The notes under the pieces were generated by a model that ran no database searches, was not told the origin of the DNA, and saw only the letters and a program-made list of their open reading frames with translations. A stretch of 64,000 nt of DNA from Utricularia gibba (taxonomy: Eukaryota > Streptophyta > Magnoliopsida > Lamiales > Lentibulariaceae): positions 3,844,001 through 3,908,000 of the forward strand of contig CM007990.1 of NCBI GenBank assembly GCA_002189035.1. The letters run 5' to 3'. The first letter of the stretch is position 1; every line of letters starts with the position of its first letter. A program made the translations under genes and the position numbers. This document shows, one piece after another, positions 38,317 to 54,506 of the stretch.

Positions 38317-40977
38317 ATGGGATGCATATGTGTTAAAGGTGCGGGAGGTGAAGTAAAGAACCGAGGGCGATCAAGGAAATTCTTAAGCAGGCTATTTTCT
38401 TCATCACATAGTGAAAGTGCCCCTAAACAGGGAGCCAATGGAGATGATGAATCTAATTCATGGCTCATGCCTTCAGAGGCCATTGATAAGGACTCAGAAA
38501 CCATTTCTGATCCGTGTGACGAAGATGACAAGCAGCTCATTGTGTTTGATAGTCCTTTACATGCTAGACTGCAACGGTCTGTGACAATGGAACCAAGATT
38601 TCAAGGCAGTCAACTTCATATTTCTAGAGAGATGAACATCCGGAATGGATTAGACGGAGCATATGTTGTTGCAGGATGGCCATCTTGGCTGGCTGCCGTG
38701 GCTGGGGAGGCTATTCAAGGATGGTTTCCCCGAAAGTTCGAAGATTTTCAAAAATTGGAAAAAGTAAGGTTTGCAACTTACTCTTTTAGACTCTGAGATT
38801 ATGGATATTTAATGGTTTTCACTTATGGGCAAGTTGTCGCTGTTTGAAGGCCCTGTTTTTATGGGAAACATGCACAGTTAAGCAAACCTTCTGTTCTTCT
38901 GTGTATACACTCCTTCACAATTCCTACGCTGTTTTACCAGATTGGTCAAGGAACCTACAGCAGTGTGTACAAGGCGCGTGATTTTGAGACTGGAAAGATA
39001 GTTGCACTGAAAAAGGTGCGATTCTTCAATATGGATAAAGGAAGTGTCCGTTTCATGGCTCGGGAAATCCTTATTTTACGCAGGCTGGATCATCCAAATG
39101 TGATGAAGCTTGAAGGTCTTGTGACATCCAAAGTCTCAACCAACTTATATCTTGTGTTTGAGTACATGGAACATGATCTTTCTGGATTGTCTAGCTCTCC
39201 GTCTATTCGTTTTACAGAACCAGAGGTTTGAGTTTGTTGTGCTTTCGACAAAAACCAGCCTCCTCTACAGCTGCAAATTTGAGCTGTTCCTCTCTTGATT
39301 TCAGATCAAGTGCTACATGAAGCAGCTACTTCATGGGCTTGAACATTGTCACAGTCGTGGAGTCCTGCACCGTGATATCAAAGGTTCAAATCTTTTGCTA
39401 GATAACAATGGAAACTTAAAGATTGGTGACTTTAGTCTAGCAGCTGTTCTTGGTTCCAATCAAAAGAAGCCTCTGACTAGCCGTGTGGTAACTCTTTGGT
39501 ATCGTCCACCGGAGCTTCTGATTGGGGCTACAGATTATGGACCAGCAGTAGATTTGTGGAGTGCAGGCTGCATTCTAGCAGAACTATTCGCAAGGAAGCC
39601 CATTATGCCCGGAAGAACAGAGGTAAATAAATGAATATTCAGCTGTCTGTAAACTTGTAATTGATTGATTCATCTCGTAATAGTAGCTTGACTATGCATG
39701 CAGGTGGAACAGCTGCATAAGATCTTTAAGCTTTGCGGTTCACCCTCGGAGGAGTACTGGAAAAACTCCAAGTTACCCCATGCACCGATCTTCAAACCTC
39801 AGCAACGATATCAACGGCGAGTGGCTGCAGTGTTCAGTGACTTCCCGCATTCAGCTGTATCACTACTAGAATCTCTTCTTTCTTTTGAACCAGAGCTCAG
39901 GGGATCAGCATCATCTGCACTTCAAAGCGAGGTATGCAGGATGCGTACCAGTTACTGTTGCGTATGTTTTCCTCACATGGTGCCACTTTTAGTTCTTTCT
40001 AGCAGACCCTTTACCATGTGATCCATCTTTCTTGCCGAAATACTCTCCTTGTAAAAGATCAGATGCAACGGCACCACATGAGGAGCCCATAAGGTGCATT
40101 TCAAGTGATCATCATCATGCTTTATCCGACACCATCAATCTCCATGTTGCTGTAATGTTGCTTGGTGCTCCAGACAACAGGCACCCAACGGAGAAGGAGT
40201 TGGACATCAAAATGACTCGAATGAGTCCAATCACAACACACTACCTAATGCTAGTGCTGATTTGCAAGTTCCCTCACGGGTATGATTTACTTTTGCATCT
40301 TGAGTTTAGACAACGATGGCCATCATAGAAAAGAGAGATTCCACCATGTTATCACTGATCCCTTGACGTTCAGAGACTGAAGAGAAAGCTTACTACCATG
40401 AGTGAGGCTGAAGGGGATGATGGCTCTCGTCTCTCATCAAAGCATTGGAAGGGATCTCACCAAAGCCATCTTTCAATGCCGGATACTCATTTCCTCCACT
40501 CCTCTACACCTTCCAAGACATCGATGATCCTCGCGCTGCATGATTCTAAAAGAATGGCAGTGAGACAATCTCCATTCTCCTCATCAAATGTGGTTAGATC
40601 CAACGCTTTGGTCGTTTTTGGAGGAGACATAAGCTCTACTTCACGCAACCGTGAAGAGTTTTTCGATACAAGAAGCGATATCTGGGAAATGGCTGACATT
40701 CTTAGGCTGCCAGAATCGCCTTACAACCACAAACACATTCACTCAAGGGTGCCTTTGCTGGTATCATCTCCCGTTCTTCTTTACTACCCATGGAAAGATA
40801 TGCTTCAAATGTCTTGAAAGGTTTGGTCTGATTCAGGAGGATTATCTTGGAAGCAAACAACCTATTCGCCATTCGGGGCCCTTGCTCATGGGAAGCGTTG
40901 AGCAGATGATCAGAGAACATGAACAGAAGATCCAAATTGCTATACGGAAAGCTCATGCTGACAGCAGCAAAAATTAG
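38317..40977 (+). CDS. CDK-like serine/threonine kinase with DFS motif
   Basis: A 666-residue member of the plant CDKC-related group (At1g18670/IBS1, At1g54610 type). Exons: 38317-38763, 38941-39225, 39305-39622, 39704-39931, 39993-40093, 40174-40279, 40374-40748, 40837-40977, all GT-AG and in phase. I chose the second of two adjacent ATGs because it gives MGCICVK, an N-myristoylation plus palmitoylation signal typical of this group and implying membrane anchoring. Kinase domain about 144-430: G-loop IGQGTYSSV (150-158), VALKK with Lys173, HRDIKGSN with Asp268, PPELLIGATDYG, DLWSAGC. The DFG motif reads DFS (286-288; AGT at 39430-39432), a substitution of a nearly invariant glycine. The C-tail ends EQMIREHEQKIQIAIRKAHAD, the family tail. 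The 5' part of the tail (40094-40173 as intron) is the least certain piece. Confidence 0.88.
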
Positions 40978-40989
40978 ACCGTTCTGACG

Positions 40990-41880
40990 AAAATTAGCAC
41001 AGAGATCTCTTCCTTCAACATATACTCTTCTTTTCCTAAGTACAAAAAAAGATTTAATTTTACAATTTCCCCATTTTTAAAAATGATAAATTTAGCGAAT
41101 CATCACTACAATAATAATTAGTTTGCAATAAAATTCATCGTATTTAAAAATGTAAATTAACTTGGAATAAATCATATCAGGATTTAATTGACAATAATGT
41201 TATAATTTTTTTATTTACATAATATTTTGATCATAAATAGCATATGCAAAGATTTATTTGTGTTTTATTCATGAATTTGGAAGATTGATATGTAATAAAA
41301 TGTGTGACAATCGACAATATATGTTAATGTATAATCTTTTAAAGAATCAAAAAAAATTATGAATCAAGAGGTTTAAATGGTTCAAGCACAATTCTGCTCA
41401 TTTTTTAAACAATATTATATATATATATATATATTGAAATATTTATTGAATATGAGTAACAATAATACAATTAAGATAATTTTCTTAAAATTTTTGAAAC
41501 TTGATCATTCTACATTTGAAAAATATGCTAATCTTTAAAAATACCCATATGTTAGATTTCGAAGTGTTTCAAGTCTAGTCATTGAGTCAAATTCAACAAC
41601 TAGGCGTGATTCAATAGTGATTCAATTTTTAGTATAGAAAGATTTAAATTTAATTTAATATTTATTACAAGTGATATCTATTTTTTTAAAAAAATTAAAT
41701 AATTCAAATATAATTTAGTATGTATTTTAACCTCATATACTATTTTGTTAATAATAATATAATTCGATAATACAACCTTCAACTTAATCCAATAAACTTA
41801 TTCTTTGAATTATAAAGAGCTAATATTTCGAAACGACAGTCACCAAACGGCCCACGATACTGATACCTAATTTATATCGA
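40990..41880. other. Intergenic; nothing supported
   Basis: AT-rich spacer, including an (AT)9 run near 41411-41432. No gene or RNA feature recognised. Confidence 0.5.
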
Positions 41881-41975
41881 ATGCTCTCATCCAACGGTCG
41901 ATATTCAATCTGTTTCTTGTTAGCCAATCACTGAAGCCCTAGTAACGAATGGATGAATCTAGAACCGTCGAGTCG

Positions 41976-41982
41976 ACGTGTC
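41976..41982 (+). promoter_or_regulatory. ACGTGTC (ABRE/G-box-like) upstream of Hsp70
   Basis: ACGTGTC matches the ABRE core bound by bZIP factors and lies about 95 bases upstream of the ATG at 42077, in the presumed leader or proximal promoter. I did not find a canonical three-unit heat shock element. A single short match is weak evidence. Confidence 0.25.
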
Positions 41983-42076
41983 CCCTTGTCTTCGCTGCTT
42001 ATATCAGTGGCCGTGAACCTCATCATCGGGAACGCCAGGAGTTTTGCATACTCCACCGCTGTTGAATTCGACGGAA

Positions 42077-44876
<2,800 letters not shown>

Positions 44877-45009
44877 AGGGACATGGGCTGCTGTGATTGC
44901 TTTGGAACTACCCACAGACCAGTTTCAGCGGAGAGTTGCGACGAATAGTCTTCGGCAGAGGGCGTCACAATTTTTGCTTTACTTTCAGCAATGTAGCACG
45001 AGTTAGACT

Positions 45010-47100
45010 ACGGCAAATGGCAATGATCTATCTCATTTTTATTTTCAATTCCACTTCATCATTTTATATTCTACAAATGTTTTTGTATATGACAATCTAA
45101 ATTTTCATTTTATATTTTTATTCAATTTTAATTTATATATTTCATATAATATTGGTTTACACTTTACATCATTTATTTATTATAATTTTTTTAAAAAAAA
45201 CTTTTAAATTCGTTTTATAATTATTGGAAAAGCCCCACCCAGTGATAAGTAGAAGAGGGTATGATTGAATTTTCAACAAGTACACTTTTGAAGAATGTAT
45301 ACTCGAAAAGAGTTAAAAATGAACCAGAAAAAAAAAACATGATCAACCTCACATTTATGACGTGTCCAACAAGAGGCTATTTTCTCATGCCGTCATGCTG
45401 CATCGGACCACATTGTAGAAATACTCATGTACACCTCATCCATGAGGCCATGGAGAAGGCATTTTAACATACCTAGCTAATGCACTCACCATCTCCATAA
45501 TGCGATAATTTTGAGTTTTTTATACCACCTTGTTTTTCTCAATTTAGAAACTTATGCCAGATTGAGAGAGGTATAATTCATCTTCAATAATCATATTGTA
45601 TAAAATTATATGAGTATATATTATATTCACTAATTTTTTATGTTCTCATACACTAGCGCATGAATAAATAATCATGTGTTTTTGGATTTTGGGAAGTATA
45701 ATTGTTTTCACAAAAACATGCTATTTAGGGTAGATACCATATGCTAAATAGTATACATTGCTTTATCAAGAACTTAATTTACTCAAATTTAGGGAAGATA
45801 ATATCAAAAATATGCTATTTAGGGTAGATACCATATGTAGAAATAGGGTGTAAGATGCAAATAATACATTGAGATAATTATTCAAATTTAGGACTTGTTT
45901 GATAACCCACATAATAAATAATTGAATTCGAATTACATGGGATATTCGATAGATATGGTTTAGAAATTCTTCATACTTATTATAAGAAATACAAAGGATT
46001 ATGAAAAAGGAATTTTTAAAATATTAATTTATATATATGGTTTTATATAGTAATTTTTAATGTATAAATTAATATAAACACGGCTCCAATAGCTTTTATA
46101 TATATGGATTTGATATATGTAATCAATATTAAAATCTATTGGAGGCCTTGTTAGAATTTACCATGGTTTATATTAATTTGCATGGAGTCTTGTTATAGAT
46201 ATATATATATATATATATGTATATATAACAATTAATCTTATATCAAAAAATTATATTAAAATATTTAAATATATAAAGAAATAAAAAATTAATAATAATC
46301 AATTGAATCTATTTTTTTATAATATGGTTCACATTTTTTATCTATTTGAGTTTTATATGTACTTTTTGAATCTATTGGATTCTTTATTTCAATATGGTAT
46401 TAAAGCATTTGCCTAACAACATGACTTGAATGTCCAAAATTGATTTTTTATTGATTTGAGTTTTGATTAACAAAAAAACAATAGAAAGATGTATTGGGTT
46501 TATATGATAAAATTAAATTGATCTATGACTAGAACACTAATTACAATTATAAAAAAATAATTTTTAATTAAATCAAAAACAATTTGACTTGAGAATGATT
46601 ATTAAAATAAAAAATTCCACCTTAGAAAATTAAAGTAAAATGATTAATTATATAATAAATTACAGATAATTAATAATCAATTTATTTTAATATTTTTATA
46701 TAATTCACGTTTTTTATGTATTTGAATTACATGCATCAGTTTCATTGTATTCTAATATATTATAAATAAAAATTAGTTATTTTATTATATGAATGTGATA
46801 TTGTATATTAGAAAAAAAAAATAGTACTATTTAACAAATAATATAAAAAATAAGATTATGGTATCAATATTTATCAAATATCATTATTTTATAAATAAAA
46901 ATTTTGTAGAATACTATTTCACTAATTTGTCTTGAGAAAGCTGTTTCAGGGGCAATTTAAAAAACAAAACATATTGAAAACACAAAATATATTGAATTAT
47001 TTAATACAAAATTATTGTATTAAATAATTTTCTGAAACAACTAATTAATGCATATTGACGATAAAGTTATTTGGTTTTTTTAACAGAAAAGAAAGACAGA
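45010..47100. other. AT-rich intergenic spacer
   Basis: No gene recognised in about 2.1 kb of AT-rich sequence. It contains a 26-bp direct repeat (separate entry) and an (AT)n run near 46197-46216. 45890-46930 has the look of decayed small transposons but no ends could be defined. Confidence 0.5.
45718..45837. repeat. 26-bp direct repeat pair
   Basis: The 26-base word beginning atgctatttaggg and ending gataccatatg occurs at 45718-45743 and again at 45812-45837, 94 bases apart. Weaker similarity (caaatttaggg) extends into the spacer. Probably a local duplication. Confidence 0.7.
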
Positions 47101-47709
47101 GATAATATGCTCCGACCATAAAGAAGAACCCTCCAGAAGGGTGGGCTGCCACCGGGGAACCTCTGAATTCTGAGACAACGGAACTTGCATTCACCCCTTT
47201 GTTGTTTGTTTCTCTCGCCGATCAATTTAGGGCGCCCACGACCTCCTTCCAATTCCACTTTCTTAGTGGCACTCTTGGGAGTTCACAGGATTGAAAGGTG
47301 GGGTTTTTTTGGCAGTTCTAAGGATTCGTATTGCTGTCTACTTTTCTGGGTTTTTGTTTGTTGTTGATCTTTTTTTGAAATTCTCTCATTGCATTTAAGT
47401 CTGTCTGTCCGTTGTTGGTGGTTTTACCTCTTCGAATTCTCTCAGCAATGTGGGATTATTCTGAAGAATGATCAATCTTTTCGTATGAGTTTCCGCTTCT
47501 GCTTTAAAGCCCCTTTAGAGGCAGAGCTATGATCTTCAGATCTTTCGTTTATTTAGCCTATAATTTCAAGTATCACCCGTGGAACGATCGCTTTTCATTT
47601 GACACTTTCGTTTATTTGGCCTATAATTTTTCAGTATAAACCGATCACCTTTTGCTTGGCTGTGTAGTCTGGTTTCCGGGATTTTCCCTGGCCCATTTGG
47701 GCTGAGTTG

Positions 47710-50033
47710 ATGGTACCAATGCCGCTCCAGGTCTCCGGTTCCTCAAAGGAAACAGATACGGTAGGTGGACATCGATCGGTTTAGCTATCATGTTATACAT
47801 CTTAAGAAAGTGTAGGGATGTTGGTTTTTGCTATTTGATGCAGTAAATTGTCTAATTCATATAGGTTAGAGATGAAAGCTCATCTGGCTTAGATTCCTCC
47901 ACATCTTCCAACGACAATGAAATGCCTGCAACAAAGGCTATTGATCAATCATCCCCAGTGGAGCCTAGAGAAATTCATCCTCCAACATCAAGCTCCAATG
48001 ACACTTGCCATCAAGGTGAAAGCTCAGCATTCCTTTCAACGATCTTTGTACGGAGTAATGACTATATTTAGTTTCAATCATGGCATGGCTTTTTGTTTCA
48101 TACAATGGCACTTCGTTATTTTTCTTGCAACATAATCCTTTTTAAATATGGCAGGGCACGAAGGAAGCAAACAGTTTGAAAACAAATGTTCTCCCGTTCC
48201 AGCGGATGATTGTTGCAAAGTGAATTTCTTCTTAGCTATCTTTCAGATGCCCCTAGTATTCTATGCACCATTTTCACTCCGATAGTTTATCTGTAATTTT
48301 TTGCGTTTGCTTATGCTCTACTAGGAGACTGCACCTGATAAAAGGAAGCCTTTGAACTACAAGCCACCACGTATGTATAGAATTCCAACTGGCGTGCATA
48401 AACTGAGTTGTTTTGATAGTGCCAATTTAAGTGGTTTAATATCTCGCGGTGGCCACTCTAAGAACCCAAACGAAAATAGAATGGTGAAGACAAATGTCAC
48501 TTCTTCTGGAAAAGCCTCCTCTTTGCCGACTCTGGTACATCATTTTCAGCCCCAAATGCCATTCAATACTGTGAACTGTGGTTGTGGATATTTGGTTCAA
48601 ATATGTCTATTTTTGGGTAACTTGTAGGCAGGGCCTGGTCTTGAAGATACCAGTATCAGGTTGGAGTCTGGTTCAAGTTCTGGTGTGCTGCTTACGAACA
48701 AACAGCGCCCCCCTACTCGTGCACCACAAGGCTCTTTAAGTTCTCAGTCAAATTTGAAGGACAGTTACAGGTATCCCGATCAAGGTGACAGAACTCCTGA
48801 ACAGGAACCGAATAGCTGTGCAAGCCGTAATCTTCCATTAATAAACAAAGAACGACATTCTTATGCACCACAAGATACTTCTTCTTCTGGGTCAAATGGC
48901 AATGTTATTGTTTCCAAAGAAAAACACAGATATCATAGTCAAGGACAAGGAGCTCCTGGTCAGGAGCCAAATCCTGGTTCAAGTTCTAATTTTCAGTTGC
49001 GGAATGAACCATGTCGTACTTATGCACAGTCAAATGGCAATGGTGTTGCCCTCAAGAACAACTACGGGTACCATAGTCAAGGACAATGGGGTCCTTGGCA
49101 GGACCGGAATCGTGGTCCAAGTTCTAGTACTCCGTTTGCAAGCAGAGAGCATTCTAGTGATGCACCTCAAGGCTCTTCAACTAATCAGTCAAATGGCAAT
49201 GGTGCTGTCTTCCAGGTCAAGTTCAGGTATCCTTATCAACGTCAAGGAGGTATTGGGCAAGAGCAAACTCGTGGTCCGAGGTTCTCCACTCTCAGTAACC
49301 CCTCGATCAGACGAGCAAATCTTGAAAAGGTGAAACACTCGATAAAATGTGACAAGTATAACTTGCCCGATTTTCAGACAGAATACAAGGATGCGAGGTT
49401 TTTCATCATCAAGTCCTTCGGCGAGGTTGATGTTCACAAGGCCATCAAATACCGTGTCTGGTCCAGCACTAAACTTGGCAACAACAAGCTAGATGCCGCA
49501 TTTCATGAAGCTTCTGAGGCCAAGTGCCCGATGTTCCTGTTCTTCTCAGTAAGCAGGAAAACCGTCCTGAATCCTTTCTTCACCATTTCAGCTCCCGGGT
49601 GTAACTGTAAAATATGATCGATTTTCTTTCAGGTGAATAGGAGTGGCCTGTATCTCGGTGTGGCAGAGATGGTGGGGCGGGTCGATTTCATCAAAAAGAT
49701 GCAGTTCTGGATGGGTGATTTGTGGGACGGGTTCTTCCCAGTTCAATGGCACATCATCAAAGATGTCCCCAGCACACTCTTCAGCCACATCATCCTCAAG
49801 AACAATGACAACAAATGTGTGAATCGCAGCAGAGACACTCAGGAGGTTGTCATTTTCTACTCCCATCTTCCACCATGTTTCTGGGACTTGAGCTCCCTCA
49901 TTCCTACTTGCTGCAGGTTGGATTGGAAGCAGGGCTGGAAATGCTGAACATATTCAAGAACTACTCAGAGGAAACGTCTCTGTTGGACGACTTCTGCTTC
50001 TATGAAGAGCGCGAGTCTTCAAGCAGAGGATAA
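47710..50033 (+). CDS. ECT: YTH-domain m6A reader, ECT type
   Basis: A 575-residue cytoplasmic-type YTH protein that binds N6-methyladenosine in mRNA. Exons: 47710-47760, 47865-48015, 48155-48219, 48325-48534, 48628-49548, 49633-49845, 49917-50033, all GT-AG and in phase; a non-coding 5' exon lies near 47150-47300. The YTH domain runs from about 403 (YNLPDFQTEYKDARFFIIKS) to about 560 (TSLLDDFCFYEERE). The aromatic cage is complete: Trp437 (VWSST), Trp492 and Trp497 (FWMGDLW), with the same spacing as in human YTHDF1. HIILKNNDNK and NRSRDTQEV are family signatures. Residues about 171-390 are low-complexity and contain about four degenerate repeats of 46-53 residues with a Y-Y/P-H/D-S/Q-QG core, Asn/Gln/Ser/Gly-rich, likely disordered and able to phase-separate. 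Confidence 0.92.
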
Positions 50034-50099
50034 TGCCTGTAGAGCCAAGGCTGGTTTCTTAACACATTCTTAAAATAAAAATGTTTTCAGATAATTAGA

Positions 50100-52050
50100 A
50101 TGTAAATGACAACTCAAATGAGATAGTGTTTTGCAATTTTAAAAAGAGATAGAATAATGGGGAATATTTTATGTTATAGAATAGAAAATTACTTTCTAAT
50201 AATGTGCAAATGATAGTTTATATAAAGTTTCAAAAATGAAAAATTGAGAAAGGAATTTGAAGAAAAAAATGAAAAAAATAAAAAAATGACAAAATTGAAA
50301 TAAAAAATTATTCGAATGAAAATAAAATAACATCCATGTGCTATTTTTAGAATGAAAATGCATAATGATAATCAAGTAAATGTTGAATGCAGGTTGTGCA
50401 TTATAATTTTATCGTAATAAATTTTAAAATAATTAAATTCATAGTGTCACCGAGTGAATCCAATATACTTCTATACTATTGACAATATGTTAGAATCCTT
50501 TCTATTACACTCATTTGTCAAAATCCTCAATAATATTCAAATATTAGACTAAAATTTTGAAAATAATAATGTAATTTATAAAATGTTTATCCGAATATTA
50601 TATGATGACACACATTTTTCCTAAATTTCAAAATACAAAATGGTTATATTTTATTATGGTTTAGGTTAGCTAAATGTGATTTTTCATGTTTTAGTGGTGT
50701 TTATGTTAATCTCATGTAATTATGTGAAAAGTGGACTAAATCCTTTAATTTAGTCCACAACTTTTGTTACTAATGTTTCAGTAAGTTCAGCAGGAAAATC
50801 ACCAGAAAATCAGACTTGCAAGCGTGTGAAACAAGGGAAAAAGGGCGCAAAATCCAGAGAAATACAAAGATCACTATTCTGCTGCCACCGCAGTCTGCAA
50901 GTTCAGGCTGGGAACATTGCTGGTGGGCCAGAACAGTACTGGCAGTCAGGAACAGTGCAATGGAGTGAAGCAACAGGGAAAATTATTTCGAAAAAGGAAG
51001 GGGAGCAAAAAAGAACTAGCAGGCAACTAGGGGTGGAGCACGTAGAGCACCCGAGAGGGCTTCTCCTCCAACTCCAACACGAAGAACATAAACCAGGGGA
51101 GAAGAAGAAGGACTTCACCCTCAAGAACAGCATCAGGTTCCCTGGCCGGAACAGTAGCAGACGAAAAACTGAATTCTTACTGCTTTACTTTAATTTGTTG
51201 ATGTTTTTAGTTTCTGCACGCAACTCTTTCACAATGTTCTTGACATTTTCGTTGTTTTATGTTAATGCTATCATGCTCAACCTTCAAAGTATGAGTAGCT
51301 AAAACCCTAGGGATGTCTTAAGGAAAAGCATGGTGATGTGGATTTAGGAGTCTTAGTAAAATTCATTATTGTTTCTTAGTTCTTGTTTCTATCATTCCAT
51401 AGGTAGACTTAAGGAGGGGAACAAGTAACTTCACAACTAAGAAGCTTGGTTTAGAGGTAGATCAACAAATCAAGGCGGGCACAGTTGGTGTTAGTCCGGG
51501 GTAGAACGAGTAGAACCGGATAGACCTAGTTCTATACACTTTGCATGCGGGTAGACCTAATTGTAAGGTTGGTGATGATATTGGAGACTAGCTTAGCCAA
51601 AAATATAACAAATAACCTGGGTAGACCTAGGTGATTTGAAGTTATGAGTGTAGGAACATGGTTATTTAACTTAGACATTTTAGCACCACACCACATGCAA
51701 ACCCTTAAGGCATCATCGTATTATTCTAAGTTAGAACCAATATCTGTCACTTTAGCGTTGAAACATGATATTGCTTACCTACCTTGTTTACTGAATTTGT
51801 TTACCACTGTTGGTCCGAGCTTGGACTAAGACCTACTGTTATCCGAAATCATGAGTTTACTAAAACACTTAGCAAGTACAAGCTCTTCGTGATTAACTCT
51901 GATATCCACTATACAAGTTTTCTAAATTGGTATTTTGTATAGATTAGGGATTATAAAGTTATTTGATACGAATTTTCTATTTTTATTTGCAACGATATAG
52001 GAATTTACGTTTATCATTACAATATTCAAATGATTTCTCTCTCAATATCA
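50100..52050. mobile_element. Possible LTR-like or leader debris
   Basis: After an AT-rich stretch (50100-50740), 50750-51850 changes in composition to a mixed sequence without coding content, with repeated gtagaccta words (51405-51630) that look like retroelement LTR or leader sequence. The open frame 50826-51302 has no domain. I found no matching second LTR, primer-binding site or polypurine tract, so this is suggestive only. Confidence 0.3.
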
Positions 52051-52056
52051 AATAAT

Positions 52057-52246
<190 letters not shown>

Positions 52247-52249
52247 GAA

Positions 52250-54400
52250 AAAATATATTAGTTGAAGAATCCCTATTTTTTGTATGTACTTACTAAACAA
52301 CTTTATTTTTTCTATAAATTATATGACATTGTATTTCATACAATGAAAACAACTCATTGTTAATATACATAATTCAAATATTAAATTCAACACATATATA
52401 TAAAATGAATTGAAGATCTCCATCACTAAAATATTAAGGAATCACACAAATCACTCGGGTCAAATACGATATTTTATCACATAGTCAAATTTGAATTATA
52501 ATAAATTTCATACTAAATAACGATTATGTATAAACGATGTCTATATATGTTTTGGATTGTTTTAAAATATTTAGAGACAGGTTCTCAATATATTTTAGAT
52601 TGTATCTGTACAAATGTCATTTATGACCAAAAGGTTACATCTTTTTTTAAAAAAACATACAAATGTCATTTATCCATTAGCGTCATCCTATATAAATACA
52701 CATCGTTTATTTATAATTAGCATTCTTATGTATAAAAAATAATGTTTGATCAATATTTTTAATTATAAAATTTAATAACAAAATAATTCATGTATAAAAA
52801 ATTAATTGCATGTTCAAAAATTTAAAAAGTTATATATTTATAAAAACTAATGTTTAGATGTTGCAGTAATATTCTTATAAAAATTGCAAGTGAATACTCA
52901 TAATATTTTCAATTATTAATTAATTATTTTTTAATCCTTAATATATTTTAGAATGAATTTTAATTTTATAAAAAATATAATTAAAAAAATTATACCCTCA
53001 ACCAACAAGTTTAAATAGTTAAACATAAACATGATAAAACTAAATGACGAATATGAATTTGTATATAAATTATGCCCGTATCCCTATTTATCATATGTAA
53101 GTTGCGTTTGTAATTTTGTTAGTTAGTCATATTTTATTTATATAATTTATTGGTCGAGAGTTCAATTCATTTTTATTTTAAGTTATATATTTTATAAAAT
53201 TAAAATAATTTGAAACTATTTGGGTTTCATGTCTAAGGTATATATGAATATGAGTTATATATAAATTATACTTGTGTGTTACTTTTGTTTATATTACCGT
53301 TTCGAGGTCAGCATGATGGATCTCTAACTCAAATACACATTGTTGAATATCTTTCATACAATTATTTATCACAATGTTCTTGAGGCATTTCAATTAAAAA
53401 TTTTGAGTCCATAATAAGGCACAAGATCAAACAAGATGATTGTTTCTATACATTAATTATGCTTTTGGCTAATGTGAGGATTGATGAGTTGTATGACTTA
53501 GAATTTATTCAAATTGTAGATGAATTATATGGTTCTCATCTATGAAACACGGAAACATGTCTCATGTGCCTCCCGCCATCATCACATATGAATGCAATGA
53601 AACAGTTTTCAATGCGAAGTGAAAACTAACCATTCTTATATATCCTCTCTTGCACATTAAAATTAAAATTTTATATATAGAATAGTTATTTTTTCATACA
53701 CAAAAATAATAGAATGGTTGCTTTTCAAAATCATCCCCAAATTGGATGCATAAACAAACTACCCTACAAAACAAGGTTTGTTTGGTTAATTCGAGCAGGA
53801 ATTACACGCAAATTGATTAGAACAACGCCCCTTCTCCATTCTTATTCATGGTGGTTTCTACAGGGGTTCCAGAGCGCTCACTTCCTTTTGGTGTCAAACT
53901 GATACCAAGCATGTATCAAACACACATTTTAGAGGCAGGTAGTAGTCATGCAGGAGGTGAGTGCTAGACTTTTGGTGCAGTTATCCTTAAATTGCACTTT
54001 CCCTGTCGTTGCTTTGTACTGAGAAAAACCAAAAAAAAAAAAAAAAAATCTAGAGAAGAGTTAGATTGGGCCACGATGGGGAGAGAGGCTACTGTTATGG
54101 GATTGCTGGTCTGTATGCTACTTCCATTTCGAGAATACTGCATGGTGGGATGGGCGAACTGAGTCATCTGTGTTGCAGTTAAAAAGGAGGATGCACCCCA
54201 TGTTTAGTCATGCTGCAACCTCATTGTTGAGCTCTATTACCACATCAGCCTGTACAGATGAATTCTTTCACAGTCACTCACATGACTAACTGATGAACTT
54301 GGCTACAGGAATGCATTCCACTCTTATCTTAATGAATCGGGATTCTGATGCTACAAATGAATGATTATGCTCCCCCTTCAATCTAGGAACACAGACCTGC
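52250..54400. other. AT-rich intergenic spacer
   Basis: Nothing supported. Short frames at 52526-52720, 53714-53902 and 53964-54167 show no domain. The last part approaches the 3' end of the B3 gene and includes a T/A homopolymer near 54028-54048. Confidence 0.5.
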
Positions 54401-54426
54401 AAAAGCCAAATCCTGCCAACACCAAA

Positions 54427-54489
54427 ATTTGGGTGATGCATTCTGAATACAAGAAGCGCAATTTGGGTGATGCATTCTGGTTACAAGAA
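54427..54489. repeat. Tandem 34-bp duplication in B3 gene 3' region
   Basis: Two 29-base units starting atttgggtgatgcattctg at 54427 and 54461 differ at two bases and are spaced 34 bases apart. They lie 18-80 bases beyond the stop codon of the triple-B3 gene, so probably in its 3' untranslated region. Confidence 0.8.
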
Positions 54490-54506
54490 TAAAAAGGCAC
54501 TACCGA

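Noticed and set aside
50826-51302. 158-codon Lys/Arg-rich frame
   Set aside because: Composition and lack of homology fit retroelement leader or LTR debris, not a gene.
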